Origin: Eutreptiella sp. 'Long Island Sound 2002'
Lineage: Eukaryota; Euglenozoa; Euglenophyceae; Eutreptiales; Eutreptiaceae
NCBI GenBank assembly: GCA_964036045.1
Contig: OZ038388.1
Span: 1,063,501-1,127,500, forward strand
DNA length: 64,000 nt
Reading direction: 5' to 3'
This document shows positions 1-9,700 of this stretch, one piece after another. Under the pieces are notes generated by a model. That model worked only from the letters and a program-made list of their open reading frames with translations, ran no database searches and had not been told where the DNA came from. The first letter of the stretch is position 1, and the number at the start of each line of letters is the position of its first letter. Made by a program: the position numbers and the translations under genes.

Positions 1-49
1 ACGGGAGGCCACTGAACGCAGCCGCCGGCGCCGTGATGAGGAGGCATAC

Positions 50-1677
50 ATGGAAGGAGTACGGCGTGAACATCTAGGTTCAGCGTGCATGGAGGAACCA
101 CGGCGTGGCCACGCGGATACCGGGGAGGAGATGGAAGTGGCAGCCGTGGGAGTCCGTGGGAGAGGCCGATGGGAACCTCGGTCGACCTCGCGGACGGCGT
201 TCATGGTCTCTAAGACCGCGGATGCCGCCGTGTGGGAAGACTTGAACGACATCAAGCCCCCCATGTACGATGGCAACCCCCTCAACCTCGACCGCTTCTT
301 GGAGAAGCTGGACGATTGGGGGGTGACCGTCACTGAAGACATGGATCCCGCGGATGCGGAGAAATATGCCTTCAGACGGTTCAGGTACCGCCTGCCGGAA
401 GTGCTCCAAGAGCTATACTTCGTGGCAACCAAGGAGGGGAAGATCAAGACCCTCAAGGAAGCCAAGAAGTGGCTGAACGAGCAGGAGCGAGTGGACGCTC
501 CGCAGGTGGCTGCCAAGCGGTGGAAGTCCATCAAGCTTCAGCATGATGCACGGGAGATCCGCCTACGGGATTGGCGGGACTTCCGGGGGCAATACACCCT
601 CTTCCGCCGCAACGTGGAGGATTGGAACGAGGGTGACGAGCAGGCTCGCCTGCTCTCCATGCTGCCGCTAGCATGGATCAAGAGGGTCACCAAGGAGGAA
701 TCGAAGCGGGCCAAGTCCAACCACACGGTCAAGATGATGCTCCCCAAAGAGTATCATACGAACGTGGTGGCTTGGACGAGGAAGAACGTGGCCCGGGATG
801 TCAAACGGCACTCCCTGCGGAACGCTCTCCTCATCACTGTCTCGGGCGATCGCGAGAAGACCGCGATGTGGCGCCTTGACGAGTGTGACGTGAGCGGCCA
901 GACCATCCGTCTGCAGGCCATCCCGGCGCGGATGAGCTGCGACGAGATGCTGGAGTGGGTTGGAGAGGAAGTACTCAAGGAGTACCGGAACCTCCACCAC
1001 ACCCGCGGGTTGAGGCCCGGCGACCCGACGTCAACTACGTTGGCGAGGGGCCTGGCGGGGAAGCTGCCATGGACCCAGCGGGAGCCGATGGCGATGAAGC
1101 TCTCGTCGACGATGACGACGACGATGAGCCCGCCGAGATGGCCGTTTGTGCCTTCGTGGCCCACAACGGCGCGGGGAACAACCGGGGAAGCTGGAAGCCC
1201 GTGCAGCCGGGTTGGAAGAAGAAGGAGAAGAGGGACCCTCGCCGCATTGGCGACCCTCCGCTGTCCTTTGGGGAGTTCATACGAGCTCACCCTCAGGGCT
1301 GTTTCGTGTGTTATGGGAGGAAGAAAGGCTTCAACCATGACCACCGAACATGCCCCACCCACCAGGCCGACACGGAGGCCTACAAGAAGGCGCACGGGTC
1401 GAAGAAGCGTGCACCTGCGGGTATCCGGGAAGCCAAAGTGGAGGTGGACAAGGACGAGCTCTCCAAGCTGATGTCGGTGGGGACCGAGTTGGCTAAGGAG
1501 ATCCAGGAGATCAAGAGGAACTGGGTCCCCAGGTCGGACAACGAGAACAAGGAGAACAAAGAGAACGACCAGAACAAGGACAAGGACAAGAAGCCTAGGA
1601 ATAGGGGAAGGAAGAAGGGTGTCAACGAGGTTGATGCGGAGGAGAATACCCCTACTTCCACAACCGACGCCCCCTAG
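50..1677 (+). pseudogene. gag: gag of element A, frameshifted
   Basis: This is the structural (capsid/nucleocapsid) protein of chromovirus A. The first part reads in frame 2 (from an ATG at 50, frame open further upstream). It contains a capsid-like helical segment rich in W, R and E between about residues 70 and 320. Near 1010-1025 sensible coding moves to frame 1, which then runs to the TAG at 1675-1677. That means one small indel, so the gene is broken here. The frame-1 part has an Asp run, then a Cys/His cluster (CFVC, then HDHRTC, about 1300-1355) that looks like a variant zinc knuckle. A Lys/Asn/Glu-rich tail follows. It is the first gene of element A and is followed in the same frame by the protease. 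Confidence 0.7.
1675..1677 (+). other. in-frame TAG between gag and protease of element A
   Basis: The TAG is followed by CGG. The same frame then stays open without another stop from 1678 to 3471. Gag and protease are therefore one frame interrupted by one stop codon. Elements B and C have the same arrangement at the same boundary, which suggests translational readthrough rather than chance mutation (inference). Confidence 0.65.
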
Positions 1678-3474
1678 CGGAGCCCCTGCAGCCAAGGGCC
1701 CCAGCTAGGGCGGTCACTGGATGGTGTCGTGGGAAGCGCCACACCATCCCAGTCGGGAGTCGACAAGCACAAAGGGAATGCCGCGGGCGGAAGGCCCGGT
1801 CCGGCACCCAGTCGCGGTGGCGGGGTGAGGGCAAGTGAAGGCACGAACCCTTGCACCCGGCCATCTTTCGCGACCAAGAATGTGTTTGATGTACTTCAAG
1901 ATCTATCCGAGAGTATCGGAGGATCACCCGGACCGCAGCTGGATGCTGCAGATGGGCAGCCTGAGCCCATTGTCCACGACCTGCACCAGTCGCTTGTTGA
2001 GCTTCTGGAACGGCCGGAGATCCTGAGCTTGCATGCTGTGCGCCCAGTTAGGCGTGAGCGGCAGTTGCATTATAAGGTCCGTGCCTTATGCGGGGAAGTG
2101 GAAAAGGTCTTTGACGTGTTGGTCGACACGGGAGCTCAGGTCAGCTTGGTCAAGGCTGGCCTACGTCCGCCAGAGTGTTTGACCGACAGTCGGAAACCTG
2201 TCAGGCTGAAGGTGGCGAACGGCCAGTACATGGTGGGAGGCACGAAGGAAGCGGCCATCGGGCTGCAGTTCGTGAACCATCGTGAGCTGAGCCGCCCAGA
2301 CCTCGGCAAGGAAATCCTCCTGCAAGGTCGCTTCTACGAGGCCGAGATGGACTGGGACATGATCGTTGGGTACGACTTCATGATGGAGACGGACTCCGGC
2401 GTCCTCCCGGCCCAGGCCTCCATGACCCTGTACCAGGACGACCAGCCCTCGTGGCTTTCGTCGCCTGAGCACCATGTGGAATGCCAATGGATCCACCCCG
2501 AACGCAATCAGCTCGAAGTGGCCGCGCTGGACACTGAGCCAACTGGGCCAGCAAACCAGGAGTACGGCGTAATGCCGGAAGTGGCGAGCCGAGTGGTTGC
2601 GGACCTGGGAGCTTCGGATCTGGCCCTGGATGCGTTCTCTTCAGGAACCTCCGCCCATCTTCGGGTTTGCGAGAAGTACTGGAGCGCCCAGGACTCCGCG
2701 TGGGAGAAGCACTGGGGTCCGCATCAGGGCTTGATGTGGATCCATTGCCCTCGATGGGACATTCCAAGAGCGATAGCGAAGATTCGCAAGGACCGCTCCA
2801 AGGCAGTGCTGGTTGTTCCTATGGGATGCACCGAGGAGGAAAGTACCCGACATTGGGTAGTCTCATTGACCAACATGACCTTAAACAAGGTCGTCCTACC
2901 GGCTGAAGAGAGTGTCTATCAGGACGCTAAGGGACAGCCCATGCCACCCCAGAGATGGCCAACAGAATTCCACTATGTGGATGGGGGCCTTGATCAGGCC
3001 GACACCACGGATTTCGTGTGTGTCAACAGCATCGTAGCGGAGCCATGGCGGCAATGCTTCGCGGTTTCCCCCGTTGACATCGGAGAATCGGAAGACCCCC
3101 TCACTGAAGAGGAGTTGGATCTGGTTCAGGGGTATATGGATCAGCCCTTTCACGACTGGGGAAGCCAGCGTGAGGGCAAGGGCCAGGACAAAGCCTGGTG
3201 GGAAGTGGACTCGATCGTCTCCGGTTCCTATGATGGTGATACCTTCGTAAGGAGGGTACTGGACCACTTGTCCAGCCAGGACGAGCCAATCGGGGGTAAC
3301 CCACCCACCTACGGCGATCTGTTCCGAGGCAAGACCAGAGATGGCCCTTTGGGCCACCTGGGAAGACCAAATGAGCCGAAACCGAGCGGGGTCGCTACCC
3401 CTCAAGTAAGCTGGTCCAGGAGCCCAGAAAAGCCAAGGCGGAGTCCGATGATTGCCCCAAAGTCCAGGCATTGA
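1678..3474 (+). CDS. pol: protease and Dam-methyltransferase-like region of element A Pol
   Basis: This is the first part of Pol in chromovirus A. The aspartic protease is clear: VDTGAQ with the catalytic Asp codon at 2125, and a conserved hydrophobic stretch ending near 2390. From about 2580 to 2990 follows a region with LDAFSS, several Trp, CPRWD and VLVVPMG motifs. Its order matches the Dam-like domain of element B, but CPRWD stands where the catalytic (D/N)PP(Y/F/W) motif would be, so it is probably not an active enzyme. The frame has no convincing ATG; it is the downstream continuation of gag past the TAG. It ends with TGA at 3472, while RT coding has already opened one frame back from 3375. 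Confidence 0.7.
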   Translation, partial: RSPCSQGPQLGRSLDGVVGSATPSQSGVDKHKGNAAGGRPGPAPSRGGGVRASEGTNPCTRPSFATKNVFDVLQDLSESIGGSPGPQLDAADGQPEPIVHDLHQSLVELLERPEILSLHAVRPVRRERQLHYKVRALCGEVEKVFDVLVDTGAQVSLVKAGLRPPECLTDSRKPVRLKVANGQYMVGGTKEAAIGLQFVNHRELSRPDLGKEILLQGRFYEAEMDWDMIVGYDFMMETDSGVLPAQASMTLYQDDQPSWLSSPEHHVECQWIHPERNQLEVAALDTEPTGPANQEYGVMPEVASRVVADLGASDLALDAFSSGTSAHLRVCEKYWSAQDSAWEKHWGPHQGLMWIHCPRWDIPRAIAKIRKDRSKAVLVVPMGCTEEESTRHWVVSLTNMTLNKVVLPAEESVYQDAKGQPMPPQRWPTEFHYVDGGLDQADTTDFVCVNSIVAEPWRQCFAVSPVDIGESEDPLTEEELDLVQGYMDQPFHDWGSQREGKGQDKAWWEVDSIVSGSYDGDTFVRRVLDHLSSQDEPIGGNPPTYGDLFRGKTRDGPLGHLGRPNEPKPSGVATPQVSWSRSPEKPRRSPMIAPKSRH

Positions 3475-3795
3475 GGGCCAGGCTGAAGCAGAAGTATGGT
3501 GAAACCTTCTTCGGCGGAAAGCCTGTGTTTCCCCCACCGGTGCGTGGACCGTATGGCGAGGCCAAGATACGACTGAAGCAGGACCCCCGTGTGTATCGAC
3601 ACCGGGAGTTTGCCCTGAGGGGCGAGAGGAAGGAAGCCATGGAGAAGATCCTCCGTGACTTCATCGAGAGAGGCTGGCTCGAGCCGTGCCACTCCAAATG
3701 GGCCTCTACGTGCTTCGTCGTCCCCAAGAAGGTGGCCGGTGAGTGGCGGCTCGTGGTCGACTACCGCGGCCTAAACGCCCAAGCGCAGCACGACA
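3375..3795 (+). CDS. pol: reverse transcriptase N-terminal part of element A, cut by element B
   Basis: The fingers part of the Ty3-type RT is readable in frame 3. It includes a GWLEPCHSKWAS segment, VVPKK, and the VVDYRGLNAQ motif that precedes the first catalytic Asp. The frame opens after a TGA at 3372-3374 and overlaps the protease frame by 100 bases. Either a -1 frameshift joins the two, or an indel has broken the gene. At 3795 the RT is interrupted by the LTR of element B and resumes at 14907. The halves join in a sensible order, so the break is purely the nested insertion. Confidence 0.85.
3791..3795. repeat. target site duplication (left) of element B
   Basis: CGACA here and again at 14907-14911 immediately flank the two LTRs of element B. 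Five bases is the usual size for Ty3/Gypsy integrases. Confidence 0.9.
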
Positions 3796-4521
3796 AGTAA
3801 GAAAAAGTCACTGCCATGTCTTTCTTGGAGGGCTTGATCCAGGCTAAGCTCCCCTTAAAACCCTTTGTTGATGCTGAGACAAACTTAAGTGTTTTTATCT
3901 CTCTTTTGTGGCCTAAAGTACACTTTCTCAAGGTAACTAGGGTTGTGACCCTAGCCCCCCCCATGAAGTTCACCCCTACCACTCAACTGAGCGGAGGTAC
4001 CTTCCTTCATGGAGGTCATACCAAAATAAATCAGGCATTCCATGCTTGTGGGCCTTGGAGGTTAAGCCTAAGTGGTCTCCCACCCCAAGACCCCTATACT
4101 CAATTGATTCTACCACTTATTGTGGTCCTACTTTGTAACTGTTTCTGAATTCAGTTGCTTGGCCAAGTCATTTTCTGTGTGGTCCTGACATCAATGCCCC
4201 TCAGTCCTAACCAGCACCATTTCACCCAAAAGAGTGCACATGAAGTGCCTATTGCAACCTCTGAGGCTAGAGTCTGACCAATTTTCATATAAAACCTTTT
4301 GCATTATTCATTTGTGATTGAATCTATGTACATATACCTGCTTTGTCTATCTGCAGCCCTTCTGTGTTACACTGGATTCCAAAACCAATCATTGATTTCA
4401 TTGATTCGATCCATATTCAGTCCTTGCTCTACTTGCTGCTTTGGTTTGGGGTTTTCAACTACAAAACCAACTTGCAGGAATACATCAAAAGACCTAGGGC
4501 ATAATTCCAGGACATCTTTCC
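3796..4521 (+). repeat. 5' LTR of element B
   Basis: This LTR begins AGTAAGAAAAAG and ends at TCTTTCC; the 3' copy ends TCTTTCT. The ends form a short imperfect inverted repeat (AGTAAGA / TCTTTCT) rather than TG...CA. An ATATAAAA sequence near 4287 could serve promoter function, but that is only a resemblance. Element C has an LTR with the same first 12 bases. Confidence 0.95.
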
Positions 4522-4533
4522 GGTAGCAGAGAC
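4521..4533 (+). promoter_or_regulatory. primer binding site of element B
   Basis: The sequence GGTAGCAGAGAC directly follows the LTR. TGGTAGCAGAG is the complement of the 3' end of eukaryotic initiator tRNA-Met. Here the first base is C instead of T; element C keeps the T. Confidence 0.75.
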
Positions 4534-4599
4534 AGTCCCTTGAGACCTTTTGAACCCACCCTGAGAAGTGCAGAACAAAAGCTCAACAACAAGTCCATA

Positions 4600-6774
4600 A
4601 TGTCCACACCAAGTGTAAGGACCTGGCCTATCCGAACTGTCCAAGTACAAATGGGCAGTGTGGTCCACCCAATGAGTGAACCACCACACCGAGCACCACA
4701 TCACCTCAGTGGCGCATCTGGGTCCCAAGGAGATTCAGAACGCAGAAGGGCGGAGAAGAATAAAGGCCTTACCACCGAGGCCTTAGCAGCACACGGTGGA
4801 GACAGCTTCAGTCACCTCCACAGACGTGTGGCTGCTTCAGTATCACGATCCAATTGCCCAGCTTCATCCTCAACTGCCATTGAAGGACCTGAGGAATATG
4901 AGAAGCTGAAGATGAAGATGGATGAGTACATCATGCACGATGAGTACTACAAATCCATCCGTGGGGAAGATGGAGAGGAACCACTGGCTGTACATGGGTC
5001 CAGACCACGTACGGATCTAGGGTTCTACTCACACTCAGGCCCTCCGTCTACTGCATCCCTGCCAAGACGACTACGACCTGAGTACCCAACCCCAAGGGCT
5101 CCCGAAGTGGGCCCAACACGAGTCGAAGAACATCATCCAAGGCCAACCTACGGTGCCCTGGATCAAACGGCCGAGCTGCTGGCCAAATTCCTGTCTGGAT
5201 CAGAAGATCCAGATGTGACGGCCTTATCAGAGGCCATTAAGGCTAAGCTGGGTATTGCAGAACCCTTACCCAAGCCTGAGTTCCTCTCTCTCTCTCCAGG
5301 GCTGAGTACCCTGGCCGAAGATCTCGAGAGATCGAGGGTCTCAAGGCTGTTGCCTAAGGTTACCTGCCCCAGCCCCTTTCACCCCCGTGCCAGGACTGTG
5401 CCTATGGCGGACCTACAGGACGTGCCTGTCACAGAGAGTGAGAGAAGAGGGCTGTCAGCCCTGGCCCCACTTGCCGGCGTGTCGCCTTCAGGCCTAACTC
5501 CGGGGGGTGGGAAGATGGGCAGACCAATTGCCCAGGCGAACATCCAGCTGGAACTGCCGGAGTTCGACCCTAAAAACCTGCCTGAATGGGCAGAAGAATT
5601 TGCGGAGTTCCTTTTGTTGACTGGCCAATCCCATGTGGATGTGGCCACCAAATGTTCACTGCTAAAACGCTCATGCAAAGAGAAATTTTTGCAAAAACAG
5701 GTCAAACAGATTGTGAAAACCTGTTCTACTTGGGCGGAGGTACTCCTGAGGTTAGAGAAAACATTCCCAGTCTATGAGACTGACCTCAGCGTACGCACAC
5801 AAATCGAGGAGCTACCTATGCTCCCGGAGTTTCCATCCGCTGCGCGAATTTCTGAGTATGTGTGCGACATGGAGTACTTATTTTCGAGGATGAATGTGGG
5901 CTCCTACGGAGCCACTGAGCCCCACCTATGGCTCATGAGTAAGATCCCCCAGCGTACGTGGGATGATTGCCGCTCAACCTCTGAGAGGAAGAGCAGGACC
6001 CACTCGTATGATACACTGGTGGATCTCTTGATTGAGCTAGCTCTTGAGAGGGAGAACGACTCCCACATGGAGAAGTTCCTCAAGAAGCATTTGGGACGAG
6101 GTGGTACCCCTACCCCTGAACGTGGCGAAGGGAAGGGGCATAAAAATCCCACTAACACCAACCAGGGAGGCGGTAAAGGGAGGGGCAACCTACGTGCCAT
6201 GAACGAGGTTCCAACTGATGCAGGCACCCCCCCCCTGTTTTACTGCCGACCTGTCAATGACGAGGGGGGACCTTGTCATGCCTCTGACTGCGATCTCCGC
6301 AGTGGCTGTATGCTGCAGATGAAACGTCAGCAGCATACTAAAGATGGGAAAACTGTGACCCATCAGGACCACTTCAGGTGTACCATCACCTGTGGTTACT
6401 GTGGCAAGCGTCGTCACTATGAGGACGAATGCCACATCAAGAAACGCGAGAGTGACAAACTCAAGCGTCAGGAGGCGGAGCGCCAGAAGAACCCGACGCC
6501 CGCCAGAAATCCCCCGAATGGGGATAAAGGTAAAGGAGGTGGCAAGGGGGGTGGTAAGACTGGACCCCCTAACCCCCAGAGGCGCTCATCAGCGCCCGTT
6601 GCTACGCCTACTCCTGCTGCTACACCCGCTCCTGCCGCAGGTGTCCCCCAGAAGCGCCCCCAAGGGGATAACGCTACCCCTGAGGGGAATAATTCTAAGA
6701 AGAGGCGCTTGGCCTGGATGGCCAAGGCCCTCATGGCTGCAGGAGTGGATGTGAAATTCCCTGATGAGGAATAG
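4600..6774 (+). CDS. gag: gag of element B
   Basis: This 724-residue Gag starts at the first in-frame ATG at 4600, 78 bases after the LTR; the frame is open slightly upstream but has no ATG. The N-terminal half is low in predicted structure. A capsid-like block covers about residues 315-500, with conserved tryptophans and the pattern LPEFDPKNLPEWAEEF. A Cys-rich segment (FYCRP...PCHASDC...GCML) precedes a classical CX2CX4HX4C zinc knuckle at residues 598-611 (CGYCGKRRHYEDEC), followed by a Gly/Lys-rich RNA-binding tail. It forms the particle that packages the element RNA. It stops at TAG 6772-6774, and the same frame continues directly into pol. Confidence 0.93.
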   Translation: MSTPSVRTWPIRTVQVQMGSVVHPMSEPPHRAPHHLSGASGSQGDSERRRAEKNKGLTTEALAAHGGDSFSHLHRRVAASVSRSNCPASSSTAIEGPEEYEKLKMKMDEYIMHDEYYKSIRGEDGEEPLAVHGSRPRTDLGFYSHSGPPSTASLPRRLRPEYPTPRAPEVGPTRVEEHHPRPTYGALDQTAELLAKFLSGSEDPDVTALSEAIKAKLGIAEPLPKPEFLSLSPGLSTLAEDLERSRVSRLLPKVTCPSPFHPRARTVPMADLQDVPVTESERRGLSALAPLAGVSPSGLTPGGGKMGRPIAQANIQLELPEFDPKNLPEWAEEFAEFLLLTGQSHVDVATKCSLLKRSCKEKFLQKQVKQIVKTCSTWAEVLLRLEKTFPVYETDLSVRTQIEELPMLPEFPSAARISEYVCDMEYLFSRMNVGSYGATEPHLWLMSKIPQRTWDDCRSTSERKSRTHSYDTLVDLLIELALERENDSHMEKFLKKHLGRGGTPTPERGEGKGHKNPTNTNQGGGKGRGNLRAMNEVPTDAGTPPLFYCRPVNDEGGPCHASDCDLRSGCMLQMKRQQHTKDGKTVTHQDHFRCTITCGYCGKRRHYEDECHIKKRESDKLKRQEAERQKNPTPARNPPNGDKGKGGGKGGGKTGPPNPQRRSSAPVATPTPAATPAPAAGVPQKRPQGDNATPEGNNSKKRRLAWMAKALMAAGVDVKFPDEE
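6772..6774 (+). other. in-frame gag/pol stop (TAG) of element B
   Basis: TAG is followed by GGGGGCGGC, and then the frame stays open through the protease and the whole pol. Pol has no ATG at its start. A purine-rich sequence just after a UAG resembles the readthrough context of murine-type retroviruses (known for those viruses; inference here). Confidence 0.75.
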
Positions 6775-9700
6775 GGGGGCGGCTCCGAAGAGGAGGACTT
6801 GGTTTTCTGGATCCTCGTGAAAATCGGGGATCAGGTTTTTCGAGCAGTGCTTGATACCGGTGCAACACTTTCCATAGTGGCCCGGCGCCTGCTTAAAACT
6901 TTCAGGAAGACCAAGACTGTGGCCATAAGAGTAGGGGATGGGCGTACCATCCATTCCTTGGGGGGGGTCGATGTGACCATATGTCTGGGCGACGAAACCG
7001 TGACCCAACACTGCAGAGTGTTGGACACTGACGCCTTTGACATTGTCGTTGGCACTGACTTTCTAAGAAGAAACCCCCAGGTTAAAATGCTGTCCCTACA
7101 GCGTCCTTACTCTTTGCACTGCGACTTTGGCAGTGGGCTATTCTCCGTACCTTTGGAGCTGTCAGGACGAAAAGAGTCTGGGCTGCGCTACGCAACCAAG
7201 ACGAACTATCGTACTGAAAACTACCAACTGGCCCGTCATGTTCTCGAAAATGGACTGGCGGCCCTTCAGGTAAACCTGGATGAGATCCAGGTGGAATTGT
7301 TTGCGAGCCAACAACAGCACATCATGCAGTTTTACTGCTCGAAACAAATGAACAATGCTTTCCGATTCTTCTGGAAAGCAATGGGCCTAGCGTATGCTAA
7401 CCCTCCCTTCTCCCTGCTCGCGAAGGTTCTAACCAAGATCGCTTATGAGGGAGGAAGGGTTGTTATGTGCACCCCTGACTGGGGTTGCTCTGGTGAACAT
7501 GCTTACTGGCGCCGTATGCTTGACCGGATTGCCGTGGGAAGAGTGCAACTCCCCGACGGCCCCATCTATGTGCCTGAGGACTCAGACACAGCTATGCAGG
7601 CCCCTGAGTGGGCCAGTTTCCTGTCCATCATCGATGGATCTCTCAATCCTGTACCCCTGTGTGACCTGGACCAGGTGCTACTAAAAGAGGTCATGGCCGA
7701 AAATCGTGGCCTGACCCTTTATGATCTCAAAAATCGATCTCCTGAGCACCTATCTGCCACACTTACAGGGTGTGAGTCTCCTGATGACTATCTGGAACCT
7801 GCAGCTGTAAAAGAGGATGCTGACGACCAACTGTCTGAGATCGCCAGCACTATTCCCTCTGTTGATCCCAGCTGTGTTGACCTAAAACATAGTGCTTTCC
7901 TGGCCCAGCTGTTGCTAGAGGAGTTAGATCTAGAGTCAACCTCTGAACCCGCTTCCTCTGTTGGGAAACCAGTGCTACACATGCAGCCTGTGCACACAGG
8001 TGAACCCGTGGCCCGGAGTACTGATGCTCTGGCACGGCCTGCTGCTAATAACATGCCCTTGTCTGAGCATGACACGCAAGAACTCCGACGGCTGCTGTAC
8101 CTGAAGGCCGAAGGTATTGAGCGCCAAGAGCGGCTGCAATACCTCAGACAGACCTGGAAATACTCCATCTGGTCTGAGGAGGACGATGAGTCCTATACGC
8201 TGCCTGATCCTGAGATACCTCTAGTGTACTCTCTACACTATGGGCAGCAATGTCCCCCTGAGTGGGACGATGGTACTGTACCTGCCGAAACTGCTGATCG
8301 GCATAAAAAGAAAGAACATGGAAAAAGCAACCTCCATGCTGAGGAGGACTTCCTTCAGAAAGTCGAGAGTCTTAACCTTGACCCCCGCCTGAAGAAACTG
8401 CTTATAACCTATGAGGAGGTGTTCGGCGCCTTGCCGCCTCCCCTATCTTGCAAAAAACTGGTCCAGATGGACCTGAAATTGAAACCAGAATTTGAAAAGA
8501 CGCGAGTGAGGCGTCGTCCCTATCCCGCTCCACAGGAACAGGTTGAAGAAATCGAGCGCCAGATCCAAGAATGCATTGATGCTGGCCTCGTTGAAGAGTA
8601 CAAACATGGGGACTATCCCCATCACTGCAGCCCCTGTTTCCTTGTTGCTAAACCAGGGTCGACTGCTCTACGTCTTGTTGTAGACTATGGTGAGGTCAAC
8701 AAGAAAACCCAGAACCATTCAGGGAGTATTCCTAACATGGAAAACACCCTGGAGCGTATTGCCAAATGCAGGTATAAGACCAAAATGGACAAACGCTCTG
8801 GTTTCTGGCAGGTTGACCTAACCGCCGCAGCTCAGGAGCTGCTTGCCTTTATAACCCCTAAGGGTCGTGTCTTCAAGTGGAAGGTTATGCCTTTCGGGGT
8901 GGCTAACGCCCCAGCGCTCTTCCAGGAGCTTATGAACAAAATTTTGTACATACTGAGGCGCAGGCCTCTAGTACAAGAGTTGATTTCTCGGGGTGCAGAA
9001 ATGGAGGCTCACATCGACGACGTGAGTTTGGGTACTAATACCAAAGAGGACCATGTCCTTCTCCTCCGTGAATTCTTCACTGTCTGTCAAGAAAACCATC
9101 TCCGAATCAAACTCGAAAAATGCGAGTTTATGAAAGAGGAGATGGAGTATTTGGGTTTCGATGTGGGGTATGGCTGGTGGAAACCAGCCGCGTCTAAGAT
9201 GCAGCCCCTACAGGACATGCAGATTCGCGATGACCCTAAGAAGGGTCTACACGACGTGAGGAGTTTTGTGGGCGCCTGTAATTTCTATCGGCGTCACATC
9301 CACAATTTTACATACTCCTCTGCACCCCTCACTGACCTAATCAAGAAAACTACTCCCTGGAGGTGGACCTCCAGAGAGGAAGAGTGTTTCCAGGAGTTGA
9401 AAAAGAAGATTGCCTCCTCCAACTGCCTGGGAGTTCCCCGCCCTGAGGGCGAGATAGTCCTGATCACTGATGCCAGTGATGTAGGGGGGGGAGGTACGAT
9501 CTACCAATGGCAGGAGCTTAACCCCGCTGAGCTAACCCACTGCCATTATCGTACTACTGGACTGAACCGTGATGGTTCGTTGAAACATGACTATCCTACC
9601 AGTGAGTGGCGACTGGTGCCACTGGGACACTGGAATTGGAAGTGGAACCAAGCGCGTTCCAACTACAGCACCTATGACCAGGAACTCCTGGCCGGTATGT

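Noticed and set aside
50-1677. Programmed frameshift inside gag of element A
   Set aside because: The switch lies in the middle of the Gag protein, not at a gene boundary, so an indel is more likely.
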